This document shows, in pieces, positions 16,315-22,709 of a stretch of 64,000 nucleotides of DNA. The stretch is from Tessaracoccus rhinocerotis (GTDB lineage: Bacteria > Actinomycetota > Actinomycetes > Propionibacteriales > Propionibacteriaceae): the NCBI RefSeq assembly GCF_007197885.1, contig NZ_VKKG01000002.1, forward strand, positions 248,001-312,000, in the 5' to 3' direction. Made by a program: the position numbers and the translations under genes. A model generated the notes under the pieces. That model searched no databases. It was not told the DNA's origin and saw nothing but the letters and a program-made list of their open reading frames with translations. How positions within the stretch are numbered: position 1 is the stretch's first letter; each line of letters begins with the position of its first letter.

Positions 16315-17388
16315 GTGGCACTCACCATTGGAATCGTCGGTCTACCCAACGCCGGCAAGTCGACCCTGTTCAACGCACTGACCCGCAACGAGGTGCTCGC
16401 CGCGAACTATCCGTTCGCGACGATCGAGCCCAACGTGGGCGTCGTCGGTGTCCCCGACGACCGGCTCCCGCAACTGGCGAAGATCTTCAACTCCGAGCGG
16501 ATCCTGCCCGCGACGGTCAGCTTCGTCGACATCGCCGGCATCGTGAAGGGCGCCTCCCAGGGGGAGGGCATGGGCAACGCGTTCCTCGCCAACATCCGCG
16601 AGGCCGACGCCATCTGCCAGGTCACCCGCGTGTTCGAGGACGAGGACGTCATCCACGTCGACGGCAAGGTTGACCCCGCAGACGACATCGACACCATCAC
16701 CACCGAACTGATCATGGCCGACCTCGCCACCGTCGAGAAGGCACTGCCGCGCGTCGAGAAGGAGGCGCGCATCAAGAAGGAGTCGCAGCCGAAGCTCGCC
16801 GCCTACCAGGCCGCGAAGGACGCGCTCGAGTCGGGCAAGGGCGTACGCGCCGCTGGCCTGGACCTGGAGGAGCTGCGCGACCTGTTCCTGCTGACCGCCA
16901 AGCCCTACATCTACGTCTTCAACTGCGACCAGGACGAGCTGGGTGACGAGGACCTGAAGGCCCGGATGCGGGAGGTGGTCGCCCCCAACGAGGCGATCTT
17001 CCTCGACGCGAAGTTCGAGTCCGAACTCGTGGAGATGGACGAGGACGAGGCGCGCGACTTCCTCGTGGAGATGGGCGTGGAGGAGCCGGGCCTCGACGTG
17101 CTGGCCCGCGTCGGCTACGACACTCTCGGACTGCAGAGCTACCTGACTGCCGGCCCCAAGGAGTCCCGCGGCTGGACCATCCCCAAGGGTGCGACGGCGC
17201 CCGAGGCGGCTGGTGTCATCCACACCGACTTCCAGAAGGGGTTCATCAAGGCTGAGGTCGTCAGCTTCGAAGACCTCGTCAACACCGGATCCATGGCGGC
17301 CGCCAAGGCTGCGGGGAAGGTGCGCCTCGAGGGCAAGGACTACGTCATGCAGGACGGCGACGTCGTCGAATTTCGTTTTGCGCTTTAA
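16315..17388 (+). CDS. ychF: Redox-regulated ATPase YchF (OLA1 family) with altered C-terminus
   Basis: A 357-residue Obg-family nucleotidase with the G1 motif [14 protein letters not shown], switch [19 protein letters not shown], an internal helical coiled-coil insert and a C-terminal TGS domain ending [16 protein letters not shown]. Normal length for the family. The final residues are oddly AL-stop rather than the near-universal NV-stop, and the last codons (GAA TTT CGT TTT GCG CTT TAA) are AT-rich compared with the gene. Two copies of a conventional ychF end lie downstream at 18637-18669 and 19542-19565. The simplest reading is that integrating DNA replaced the last codons while preserving the frame. 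Confidence 0.95.
   Translation: MALTIGIVGLPNAGKSTLFNALTRNEVLAANYPFATIEPNVGVVGVPDDRLPQLAKIFNSERILPATVSFVDIAGIVKGASQGEGMGNAFLANIREADAICQVTRVFEDEDVIHVDGKVDPADDIDTITTELIMADLATVEKALPRVEKEARIKKESQPKLAAYQAAKDALESGKGVRAAGLDLEELRDLFLLTAKPYIYVFNCDQDELGDEDLKARMREVVAPNEAIFLDAKFESELVEMDEDEARDFLVEMGVEEPGLDVLARVGYDTLGLQSYLTAGPKESRGWTIPKGATAPEAAGVIHTDFQKGFIKAEVVSFEDLVNTGSMAAAKAAGKVRLEGKDYVMQDGDVVEFRFAL
17362..17388 (+). repeat. Hybrid attachment site at the ychF 3' end (att copy 1)
   Basis: The last nine codons of ychF (VVEFRFAL-stop). Aligned with the two downstream relics it keeps the reading VVEFRF but with synonymous AT-rich codons and a different ending. It is interpreted as the junction between chromosome and islet; the shared core is around GA(A/G)TTTCG(T/C)TT. 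Confidence 0.6.
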
Positions 17389-17416
17389 CCTCTGGCGCTG
17401 GGGTTGTTGAGGAGCG

Positions 17417-17803
17417 TCACTCGTTCTCGATCAGTGTGATCGTGTAGTTCTCTGGCGATGGTAGTTCGACATGGTCATCGCCGAAGGGCATGTAGTTGAC
17501 GGAGTGCAGGCGTTCATCGACGACCCAGAGCTCGAGTAGTCCGAGCGTTGTTTCTCCATCGGATACTTCGGCGAAGCTGAAGGGGCCACCGTCATGCATG
17601 ATGCCTTGAGCATTGGCAGCGGGTGTGACGGAGATGAGGAAGCAAGCGCAGTCGTCGTGCTCGTAGCCACCCCAGGTGGCTTCTGTGAGCTGGGACCGTG
17701 CGATTGAAGATGCGGTGCCTGTGCCGCTGCAGAGAATGGCCAGCAGTCTGTTTTCCAGGGGAGTGAAGCTCCCGCCGGCGACTCGAGTGTACTTCGGGGT
17801 CAT
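17417..17803 (-). CDS. Small acidic protein, DUF6984-like / immunity-type
   Basis: A 128-residue soluble protein. FTPLENRLLAILCSG near the N-terminus, a C-x-C-x-x-x-I-x-V segment (DCACFLISV) in the middle, and a C-terminal strand-rich part (GLLELWVVDERLHSVNYM, then DHVELPSPENYTI) resemble the pattern of small DUF6984-like proteins often found beside toxins. That assignment is a resemblance, not a firm match. ATG at 17803 has GGAG 4 bases upstream; a TTG further upstream would overlap the regulator gene. It lies downstream of the regulator on the same strand, 37 bases after its stop, inside the islet. Confidence 0.55.
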   Translation of the reverse strand: MTPKYTRVAGGSFTPLENRLLAILCSGTGTASSIARSQLTEATWGGYEHDDCACFLISVTPAANAQGIMHDGGPFSFAEVSDGETTLGLLELWVVDERLHSVNYMPFGDDHVELPSPENYTITLIENE

Positions 17804-17840
17804 GGTGCTCCGGTCTTCGAAGGTTGCGCGGCCAGTCCGT

Positions 17841-18128
17841 TTAGTTGCCGGCAATGCGGTTGAGGGTCGCCACGAGGTTCAGGAACGTGCGTCTGCCGTC
17901 TGGCGTCAGCTGAACCAGCGTTGTCCCGTACCGGTTCTTACGCTCCTTGGAGATCTCCACCAGGCCGCGATCCTCCAGGTCTCGGAGGATCTTGGAAAGG
18001 TCGGGCATCGACAAGCCCGTTGTATCTTGCAGAGCAGGGAAGTCCGCTTGTTCGACCTGACTCAGGTACGACAGCGTGACGAATCGCTTGGGTGCGACCA
18101 GGTGCGCATCGATCTCTGCATATGACAT
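17841..18128 (-). CDS. Winged-helix transcriptional regulator (HTH_27 / MarR-like)
   Basis: A 95-residue single-domain winged-helix protein: the recognition region is TTGLSMPDLSKILRDLEDRGLVEISKERKNRY, and the wing and C-terminal helix follow (YGTTLVQLTPDGRRTFLNLVATLNRIAG). Such small regulators usually dimerise and repress their own operon. The ATG is one base after the stop of the membrane-protein gene, so the pair is one transcript; the palindrome in the promoter of that transcript (18574-18585) is its likely operator. Codon use is less GC-rich than the surrounding genome. Confidence 0.85.
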   Translation of the reverse strand: MSYAEIDAHLVAPKRFVTLSYLSQVEQADFPALQDTTGLSMPDLSKILRDLEDRGLVEISKERKNRYGTTLVQLTPDGRRTFLNLVATLNRIAGN

Positions 18129-18129
18129 T

Positions 18130-18561
18130 TCAGCGGCGGATCAGAAGCACGACATAGAACACCAGCCATGCCGCAGGGGCCAAGCCCGCGAAGATGAACG
18201 CTTCAGGGAACGGAATCGTCTCGCCATGCAAGAGGCCCCGCCAGACGGGGATCAGGAGCCAGACGGCGAATGCTGCGGAGATGATGGTCCCCTTTAGCCT
18301 GGGCTCGTTCGGCTGGCTCAGTCGCTTGGAGATCCAGACGTTTGACGTGACGATTGCGCCTAAGGTGAGTGGGATGGCCCACCAGGGAAATCCGCTCAGC
18401 GCGAGAAGCCCGGACGCGAATGACAGCGCGATCGTGGCAATCGCGCTCAGATGGTCACCGGCGCTGAAAACTCGCCGAGGTCTCGGCGGCATTGAGTCAA
18501 GCAGGCGCTGTGCTTCGATGGCAGTGACGTTCTGGTGCTCGCTCGGTTCGGCGTCCTTCAT
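18130..18561 (-). CDS. Small membrane protein paired with a winged-helix regulator
   Basis: A 143-residue protein with a soluble N-terminus (about residues 1-40, containing TAIEAQRLLDSMPPRPRRVF) and four hydrophobic segments (IATIALSFASGLLALSGF; WAIPLTLGAIVTSNVWI; IISAAFAVWLLIPVW; AFIFAGLAPAAWLVFYVVLL). No enzymatic motif is visible. The layout 'short membrane protein followed immediately by a one-domain HTH' is a common mini-operon of unknown role in Gram-positives. A TATCTT element 6 bases from the ATG implies a leaderless message. The much longer upstream frame is rejected. Confidence 0.75.
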   Translation of the reverse strand: MKDAEPSEHQNVTAIEAQRLLDSMPPRPRRVFSAGDHLSAIATIALSFASGLLALSGFPWWAIPLTLGAIVTSNVWISKRLSQPNEPRLKGTIISAAFAVWLLIPVWRGLLHGETIPFPEAFIFAGLAPAAWLVFYVVLLIRR

Positions 18562-18567
18562 GGTGCC

Positions 18568-18596
18568 AAGATAGCAACTAGTTGCAGAAAACGAAA
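18568..18596 (-). promoter_or_regulatory. Promoter with embedded operator, membrane protein/regulator operon
   Basis: Read on the minus strand: TTTCGT (18591-18596), a 17-base spacer, then TATCTT (18568-18573), 6 bases before the ATG at 18561. The spacer contains the perfect 12-bp palindrome GCAACTAGTTGC at 18574-18585, placed to block RNA polymerase when bound. The likely ligand is the regulator encoded second in the operon. Confidence 0.6.
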
Positions 18597-18636
18597 GTAG
18601 TGCTTTGGGCTGTCGGCCCCAGAGGTTGGTATGTGT

Positions 18637-18669
18637 GGCGACGTGGTGGAGTTTCGCTTCAACGTCTGA
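18637..18669 (+). repeat. Displaced ychF 3'-end relic (att copy 2)
   Basis: Reads [10 protein letters not shown]-stop in one frame (11 codons including the TGA), the conventional ychF C-terminus, but has no start or gene body upstream. It is a duplicated attachment site left by an insertion. Confidence 0.65.
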
Positions 18670-18687
18670 GCACCGTTCGGAGTGCGG

Positions 18688-18723
18688 CTGAGCAAGACGC
18701 GGGATCTGAGCAAGACGCGGGAT
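18688..18723 (+). repeat. 18-bp perfect tandem duplication
   Basis: CTGAGCAAGACGCGGGAT occurs twice head to tail (18688-18705, 18706-18723), just inside the second islet unit and 18 bases after att copy 2. It may be a recombinase arm-type site, or a replication-slippage duplication. Confidence 0.6.
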
Positions 18724-18790
18724 CATCGAGCCCGCGACCGCTATGACTCGCAGTGACTTGAAGACGTACACGTGTGTCAGTGTTGTCCAC

Positions 18791-19501
18791 ATGACCGACT
18801 TTGTTGGACGCGCGCGAGCCTTCGTCAAAGCGCGCTATCCGCAGGCGATCGCAGCCTTTCTTGGCGGTAGTGCCGCATCTGGGGAAGCGACCGACTCCTC
18901 CGACTTGGACATCCTGATTGTCCTGCCCGATAGGTGGACATCCGTCGGATTCGTCGAGACGACGGAGTTCGACGGCCAGATTGTCGAGGCCTTCGTGTAC
19001 GGACGCGAAGCGCTTCAATCTTGGATGGCGAAGGGGCGAAGTGACGCACGACCGGTTCTGGACCGCTTGGTTGCAGGAGGCGTGTCTTTGGTGACGAGTG
19101 AGATTTCCACGTCCATCGCAGCGATTTCGCGCGAAGCCCTGCGCGGCGGTCCCTCGCCCATCGCTCAGGAAGAGCTGAATCGTCGTCGCTACAGTCTGTC
19201 GGCTGTCATTGACGATGTCACCGATGCGATGGATCCGGGCATCCGGTGCGTTGCGATGGTAACGGCCTGGAAGGAAGCAGCTGAGCTGGCGCTACTGTCG
19301 AATGCGCACTGGCTCGGAACCGGGAAATGGTTGGTGCGGGAGTTACGTGCCAATGGGGACCCCTTTGGGCTCGCAGCCTTGGCCGTCGCTGGGTGGTCTG
19401 ACGAGAAGGCTCTCGTAGACGCGTGCGATGCCGTCCTCGAGTCGACCGGCGGCTATTTGCAGATCGGGTTCACTCGGGGCACAAAGCCGAAAGACTTGTG
19501 A
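18791..19501 (+). CDS. Nucleotidyltransferase (aminoglycoside-adenylyltransferase-like)
   Basis: A 236-residue protein with the polymerase-beta nucleotidyltransferase signature GGSAASG (about residues 26-32) followed by DSSDLDILIVLP, which provides the two metal-binding aspartates, and a third acidic strand (DGQIVEAFVYG). The rest is helical, as in kanamycin/streptomycin nucleotidyltransferases. Whether it modifies an antibiotic, a nucleotide or a toxin partner is not shown. ATG at 18791 is used; a GTG-type upstream extension adds no domain. No clear Shine-Dalgarno. Lower GC than the backbone; carried by the islet's second unit. Confidence 0.75.
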   Translation: MTDFVGRARAFVKARYPQAIAAFLGGSAASGEATDSSDLDILIVLPDRWTSVGFVETTEFDGQIVEAFVYGREALQSWMAKGRSDARPVLDRLVAGGVSLVTSEISTSIAAISREALRGGPSPIAQEELNRRRYSLSAVIDDVTDAMDPGIRCVAMVTAWKEAAELALLSNAHWLGTGKWLVRELRANGDPFGLAALAVAGWSDEKALVDACDAVLESTGGYLQIGFTRGTKPKDL

Positions 19502-19541
19502 GGCTCTCGGCTCATCAGATGCCTATCCGTGACGCAACCCG

Positions 19542-19565
19542 GTGGAGTTCCGCTTCAACGTGTAG
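19542..19565 (+). repeat. Displaced ychF 3'-end relic (att copy 3, probable original ychF end)
   Basis: Codes VEFRFNV-stop in GC-rich codons like the rest of ychF. Being distal to the islet and next to backbone sequence, it is the best candidate for the native end of ychF before insertion. It matches copy 2 over 21 bases (GGTGGAGTT...CAACGT) with one mismatch. Confidence 0.65.
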
Positions 19566-19624
19566 TCGGCTTCGTGGTGACGTCTGCTCAGCTGACCGAA
19601 CCGGCGGGGTGCGAGGATCGGGAG

Positions 19625-20158
19625 GTGGCTTCCATCCAGACGCTGACCGATTCCGAACGACGACTCCTCGCGGGCTGGGCGGCCGACTGCGCCCAGCGCG
19701 TCCTGCCCTTGTTCGAGGCGGAGGCACCCGACGACGACCGCGTCCGCGACGCCGTGGAGCGCACCCGCGCCTACGCGCGGGGCGAGAGCTCGGCCGCGGA
19801 CGAGATCCGCAAGCGGCTCGTCGCGGTCAAGGCTGCGAGCGCCGCGACGTCGCCGGCCGGTGCGGCGGCCGCCCGGGCAGCGGCCCAGGCGTCCGCCGTC
19901 GCCCACATGGGTGCCCATGCCCTCGGTGCGGCGGCGTACGCCGCGAAGGCGGTCTCGCTGGCGGGTCGGGCCGGGCCCGACGCCGTCGAGGCAGAGGTGG
20001 CCTGGCAGCTGTCTCGGTTGACCGACGAGCAGCGCTCCGTGCTGCGGCAACTACCGTCTCTGGGCACTGACAGCTCCGGACCACTCGGTCCGGGCCTCCT
20101 GGCAGGTGGTGTCCTCGGGACGGTCATCCGGCAGATCCAGGACGCGCTCAACCAGTAG
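19625..20158 (+). CDS. Putative immunity protein (Imm-5-like, Ala-rich helical)
   Basis: A 177-residue all-helical protein. WAADCAQRVLPLFEAEAPDDDRVRDAVERTRAYARGE, then an Ala-rich stretch ending AAAQASAVAHMGAHALGAAAYAAKAV, is the pattern of proteins annotated as 'putative immunity protein' in actinobacteria; the match is from recall. GTG at 19625 is chosen for its GAGG 8 bases upstream. It lies directly after the relic of the original ychF end, so it belongs either to the backbone or to the outer edge of the islet. Confidence 0.55.
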   Translation: MASIQTLTDSERRLLAGWAADCAQRVLPLFEAEAPDDDRVRDAVERTRAYARGESSAADEIRKRLVAVKAASAATSPAGAAAARAAAQASAVAHMGAHALGAAAYAAKAVSLAGRAGPDAVEAEVAWQLSRLTDEQRSVLRQLPSLGTDSSGPLGPGLLAGGVLGTVIRQIQDALNQ

Positions 20159-20185
20159 GGCATGTCGAGCCTGGTCCGGGGTTGT

Positions 20186-20315
20186 GGTCTCGACACGCGC
20201 TGCTCGTTCCTCGCGGCGCTACTCGACCAGCGGGGACGGGGATTCCGTTGGTCGAGTAGGGCGCCCTGCGCCCGTGTCGAGACCTGTCACGAGGTGTGGT
20301 CTCGACCAGCGGAGG
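20186..20315. repeat. REP-like inverted repeat with extra arm
   Basis: Left arm (20186-20229) starts GGTCTCGACACG and ends CTACTCGACCA; after a 19-base loop the right arm (20249-20284) starts TGGTCGAGTAG and ends CGTGTCGAGACC. The ends are complementary and the centres imperfect. A third GTGGTCTCGACCAGCGGA piece follows at about 20297-20315. This sequence type is recalled as a dispersed palindromic repeat of several actinobacteria. It fills the gap between the immunity-like gene and the GH65 gene and may act as a terminator. Confidence 0.6.
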
Positions 20316-20322
20316 GCGGGGA

Positions 20323-22659
20323 TCAGGCGTTCGGTGCCCGTCCCGCCGGTTGGGAGGGCTCGGGCAGGAGCGGGTCCGGCTGCCGCAGCCCGGCCTCCGC
20401 AGGTGCGTCCGGGCCGACCCTCAGGCGGGCGCCGTCGACGATGACGTCCACGGGAGCGTCGCCGCGCAGCATGGTGATCGTGGTCCCCGAACGTGTGGTG
20501 TCGACCAGCAGGAGGCGGCCGCGCCAGGTGACGCGGAACCTGATGCGGGTCAGTCGCGACGGCAGCAGCGGCGCCAGTTCGAGTTCCTCGTGGTCCTCGC
20601 GCAGGCCGCCGAGGCCACAGGCGAGGGCGAGCCAGCTTCCCCCGACGGAGGCGAGGTGCAGGCCCTTGTCCGTGTCCCCCTGCAGATCCCTCAGGTCCAC
20701 CAGCGTGGACTCGCGCAGGTAGCGCAGGGCAAGGTCGGGGTGCTGGGCCCGGGCGCACACCACTGCCTGGACGCTGGCCGACAGCGACGAGTCCCGTACC
20801 GTGCGAGCCTCGTAGTAGTCGAGGTCGCGTGCCACCTCCTCGTCGGTGAAGTCCTCGCGACACCACCACAGGGCGAGCACCAGGTCCGCCTGCTTCACGA
20901 CCTGGCGCCGGTAGAACTTGGCGTAGTGCTGGTGGTCCTGCACCGGGTAGGAGTCCTGCTTGTCCTCGAAGCGCCACTCCCGGTAGGTGGTGAAGTTGGT
21001 GTTCATGGGGTGGACCCGCCTGTCGGGGTCCCACGGGACGTGGACGGCCGCGGCCGCGGCGCGCCACGCCGCCACGTCGTCGTCGACGACGCCGAGCCGC
21101 GCGGCCTCCTCGGGTTCGGCGGCGCACGCATCCGCGGCGCGCACCAGGTTGCGCCGGGCCATCAGGTTGGTGAACACGTTGTCGTCGACGACCCCGGTGT
21201 ACTCGTCGGGGCCGGTCATGCCGAACAGGTGCCAGCCACCGGCTTCGTCATCGTGGCCCATGGACATCCACAGGCGTGCGGTCTCGACCAGGATCTCCAG
21301 TCCACGCGTCCCCACCAGGGAGGCCCCGGTCACGTGGCTGTGCAGCCAGAGGGCGCGCGAGACGTCGGCGTTCACGTGCATGGCCGCGGTGCTGGCAGGC
21401 CAGTAGGCCGAGGTCTCGTGGCCGTCTATCGTCCGCCACGCGAAGGTGGCGCCCTTCAGGTCGAGCACCCCTGCCCGCTCCCGGGCGGCGTCCAGGGTTG
21501 AGGCGCGCCACGCGAGCAGCCGGGCGGCCGCGTCAGGGTGCAGCAACGTCAGGGCAGGGGCCACGAAGCCCTCGATGTCCCAGAATGTGTGCCCGCTGTA
21601 GCCCAGTCCCGTCAGTCCCTTGGCGCCGAGCGGGGCCCGGGAGATGCAGGCGGTGCTGGTGTGGAGCACGAACAGGTTGTACCGCATCGCCTGTTGGAGT
21701 TCCGCGTCTCCCTCGACCTCGACGTCGGCGCACGTCCACCACTGGTCCAGTGCCTCGCGCTGGTCCGCCACCAGGGCGTCCCAGCCCTTGTCCACGCCGG
21801 AGTCGACGACGGTGCGCGCCGACTCCAGCAGCGAGTCGTTCCCCGTGTCGCGGGACCAGACGTGGCCGATCACCTTGACCAGCTCCAGGGGTTCGCCCTC
21901 CTCCAACTCCGTGACGACGGTGGTGACGACGTGGTCCTCGGACACCGACTCCGTCCGGACGTCGGTGGCCCCGGTGACGAGGTGCTGCGCGGCCGCGCCC
22001 ACCCTGATCCCGGTGCGCCTGGTCACGGCGCTCAGCACCCCGCCCGTGTCGTCGTTGGACACCTCCAGCACCTCGAAGGGGTCGTCCAGGGCCTCCGCCA
22101 CGCGGGGGTCGTCGCTGTCCACCTCCGGCGGGCTGGCTCCCAGCACCAGTTCCGAGCGCACGGTGACGTGGGCGGTGCCGTCGAGGGCCCGGACGCGGTA
22201 GCGGATCACGCTCACCGAGCGTTCCCTCAGCGAGACCAGCCTCTCGGAGCGCAGCTCCATCGTCGTCCCCGACGCGGTGCGCCAGACCAGGTGGCGCTCC
22301 AGCACGCCGGTGCGAAGGTCGAGCGTGCGTCGGTGGGTGACGGGGTCGATCGTGCGCACGTCCAGGGGCTCGCCGTCGACGGCGAGCCGGATGGGGGTGC
22401 CGTCGGCGACCGCGATCATCGCCTGCCCCTCCTCGGGCAGCCCGTAGCCGGGCTCCGGGTACGAGAGGGGATGCGTCTCGAACACGCCCGCGAGGAACGT
22501 CCCGCGGAAGCCGTGCGGCTCGATCTCGTCCAACGTGCCCCTGATGCCGAGGTAGCCGTTCGAGAGGCTGAAGACGGACTCGCTGACGCCCATGGCGTCC
22601 AGCGCCACCGACGCCTCGCGGATGCGCCAGGGGTCGACGTCGATTCGAGGTGCAACCAT
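20323..22659 (-). CDS. Glycoside hydrolase family 65 protein (maltose/trehalose/kojibiose-type phosphorylase or hydrolase)
   Basis: A 778-residue GH65 enzyme. The N-terminal beta-sandwich begins FSLSNGYLGIRGTLDE, and the (alpha/alpha)6 catalytic domain contains FWDIEGFVAP, TFAWRTIDGHET and the general-acid motif MTGPDEYTGVVDDNVFTN. The C-terminal part has DKGLHLASVGGSWLALACG and a beta-sandwich tail. GH65 enzymes phosphorolyse or hydrolyse alpha-glucobioses. No beta-phosphoglucomutase gene is adjacent, unlike many phosphorylase loci. ATG at 22659 (MVAPRIDVDPW) fits family N-termini; an ATG at 22713 overlapping the upstream stop (ATGA) is the alternative. Confidence 0.88.
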   Translation of the reverse strand: MVAPRIDVDPWRIREASVALDAMGVSESVFSLSNGYLGIRGTLDEIEPHGFRGTFLAGVFETHPLSYPEPGYGLPEEGQAMIAVADGTPIRLAVDGEPLDVRTIDPVTHRRTLDLRTGVLERHLVWRTASGTTMELRSERLVSLRERSVSVIRYRVRALDGTAHVTVRSELVLGASPPEVDSDDPRVAEALDDPFEVLEVSNDDTGGVLSAVTRRTGIRVGAAAQHLVTGATDVRTESVSEDHVVTTVVTELEEGEPLELVKVIGHVWSRDTGNDSLLESARTVVDSGVDKGWDALVADQREALDQWWTCADVEVEGDAELQQAMRYNLFVLHTSTACISRAPLGAKGLTGLGYSGHTFWDIEGFVAPALTLLHPDAAARLLAWRASTLDAARERAGVLDLKGATFAWRTIDGHETSAYWPASTAAMHVNADVSRALWLHSHVTGASLVGTRGLEILVETARLWMSMGHDDEAGGWHLFGMTGPDEYTGVVDDNVFTNLMARRNLVRAADACAAEPEEAARLGVVDDDVAAWRAAAAAVHVPWDPDRRVHPMNTNFTTYREWRFEDKQDSYPVQDHQHYAKFYRRQVVKQADLVLALWWCREDFTDEEVARDLDYYEARTVRDSSLSASVQAVVCARAQHPDLALRYLRESTLVDLRDLQGDTDKGLHLASVGGSWLALACGLGGLREDHEELELAPLLPSRLTRIRFRVTWRGRLLLVDTTRSGTTITMLRGDAPVDVIVDGARLRVGPDAPAEAGLRQPDPLLPEPSQPAGRAPNA

Positions 22660-22709
22660 GCTCCAACGATGCCGCACCGGAGGCCACCCGGTGCGGATTC
22701 GCGGCCAGC

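Larger units (their letters stand above)
17389..19541. mobile_element. Genomic islet inserted at the 3' end of ychF (at least two successive insertions, no integrase)
   Basis: About 2.15 kb bounded by the altered ychF end and an intact-looking ychF tail relic at 19542-19565, with another relic at 18637-18669 dividing it into a 1.25-kb and a 0.87-kb unit. GC is visibly lower than the backbone (34 of 60 bases, 57%, counted by hand in 19081-19140). Cargo: an immunity-like gene, a regulator/membrane-protein pair and a nucleotidyltransferase. No recombinase is encoded, so the units are either remnants or were mobilised in trans. Confidence 0.65.

Noticed and set aside
17362-17388. ychF ending as a sequencing frameshift
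   Set aside because: The frame is intact to residue 357, VVEFRF is preserved through synonymous changes, and complete relic ends lie downstream. Insertion explains all three observations; a frameshift explains none of the relics.
18743-18790. Upstream start for the nucleotidyltransferase
   Set aside because: The 16 extra residues (MTRSDLKTYTCVSVVH) add no domain and have no ribosome site; the ATG at 18791 begins just before the conserved fold.
17389-19541. Islet as a toxin-antitoxin or restriction system
   Set aside because: None of the four genes shows a toxin, methyltransferase or restriction nuclease motif; only immunity-like, regulatory, membrane and nucleotidyltransferase features are visible.
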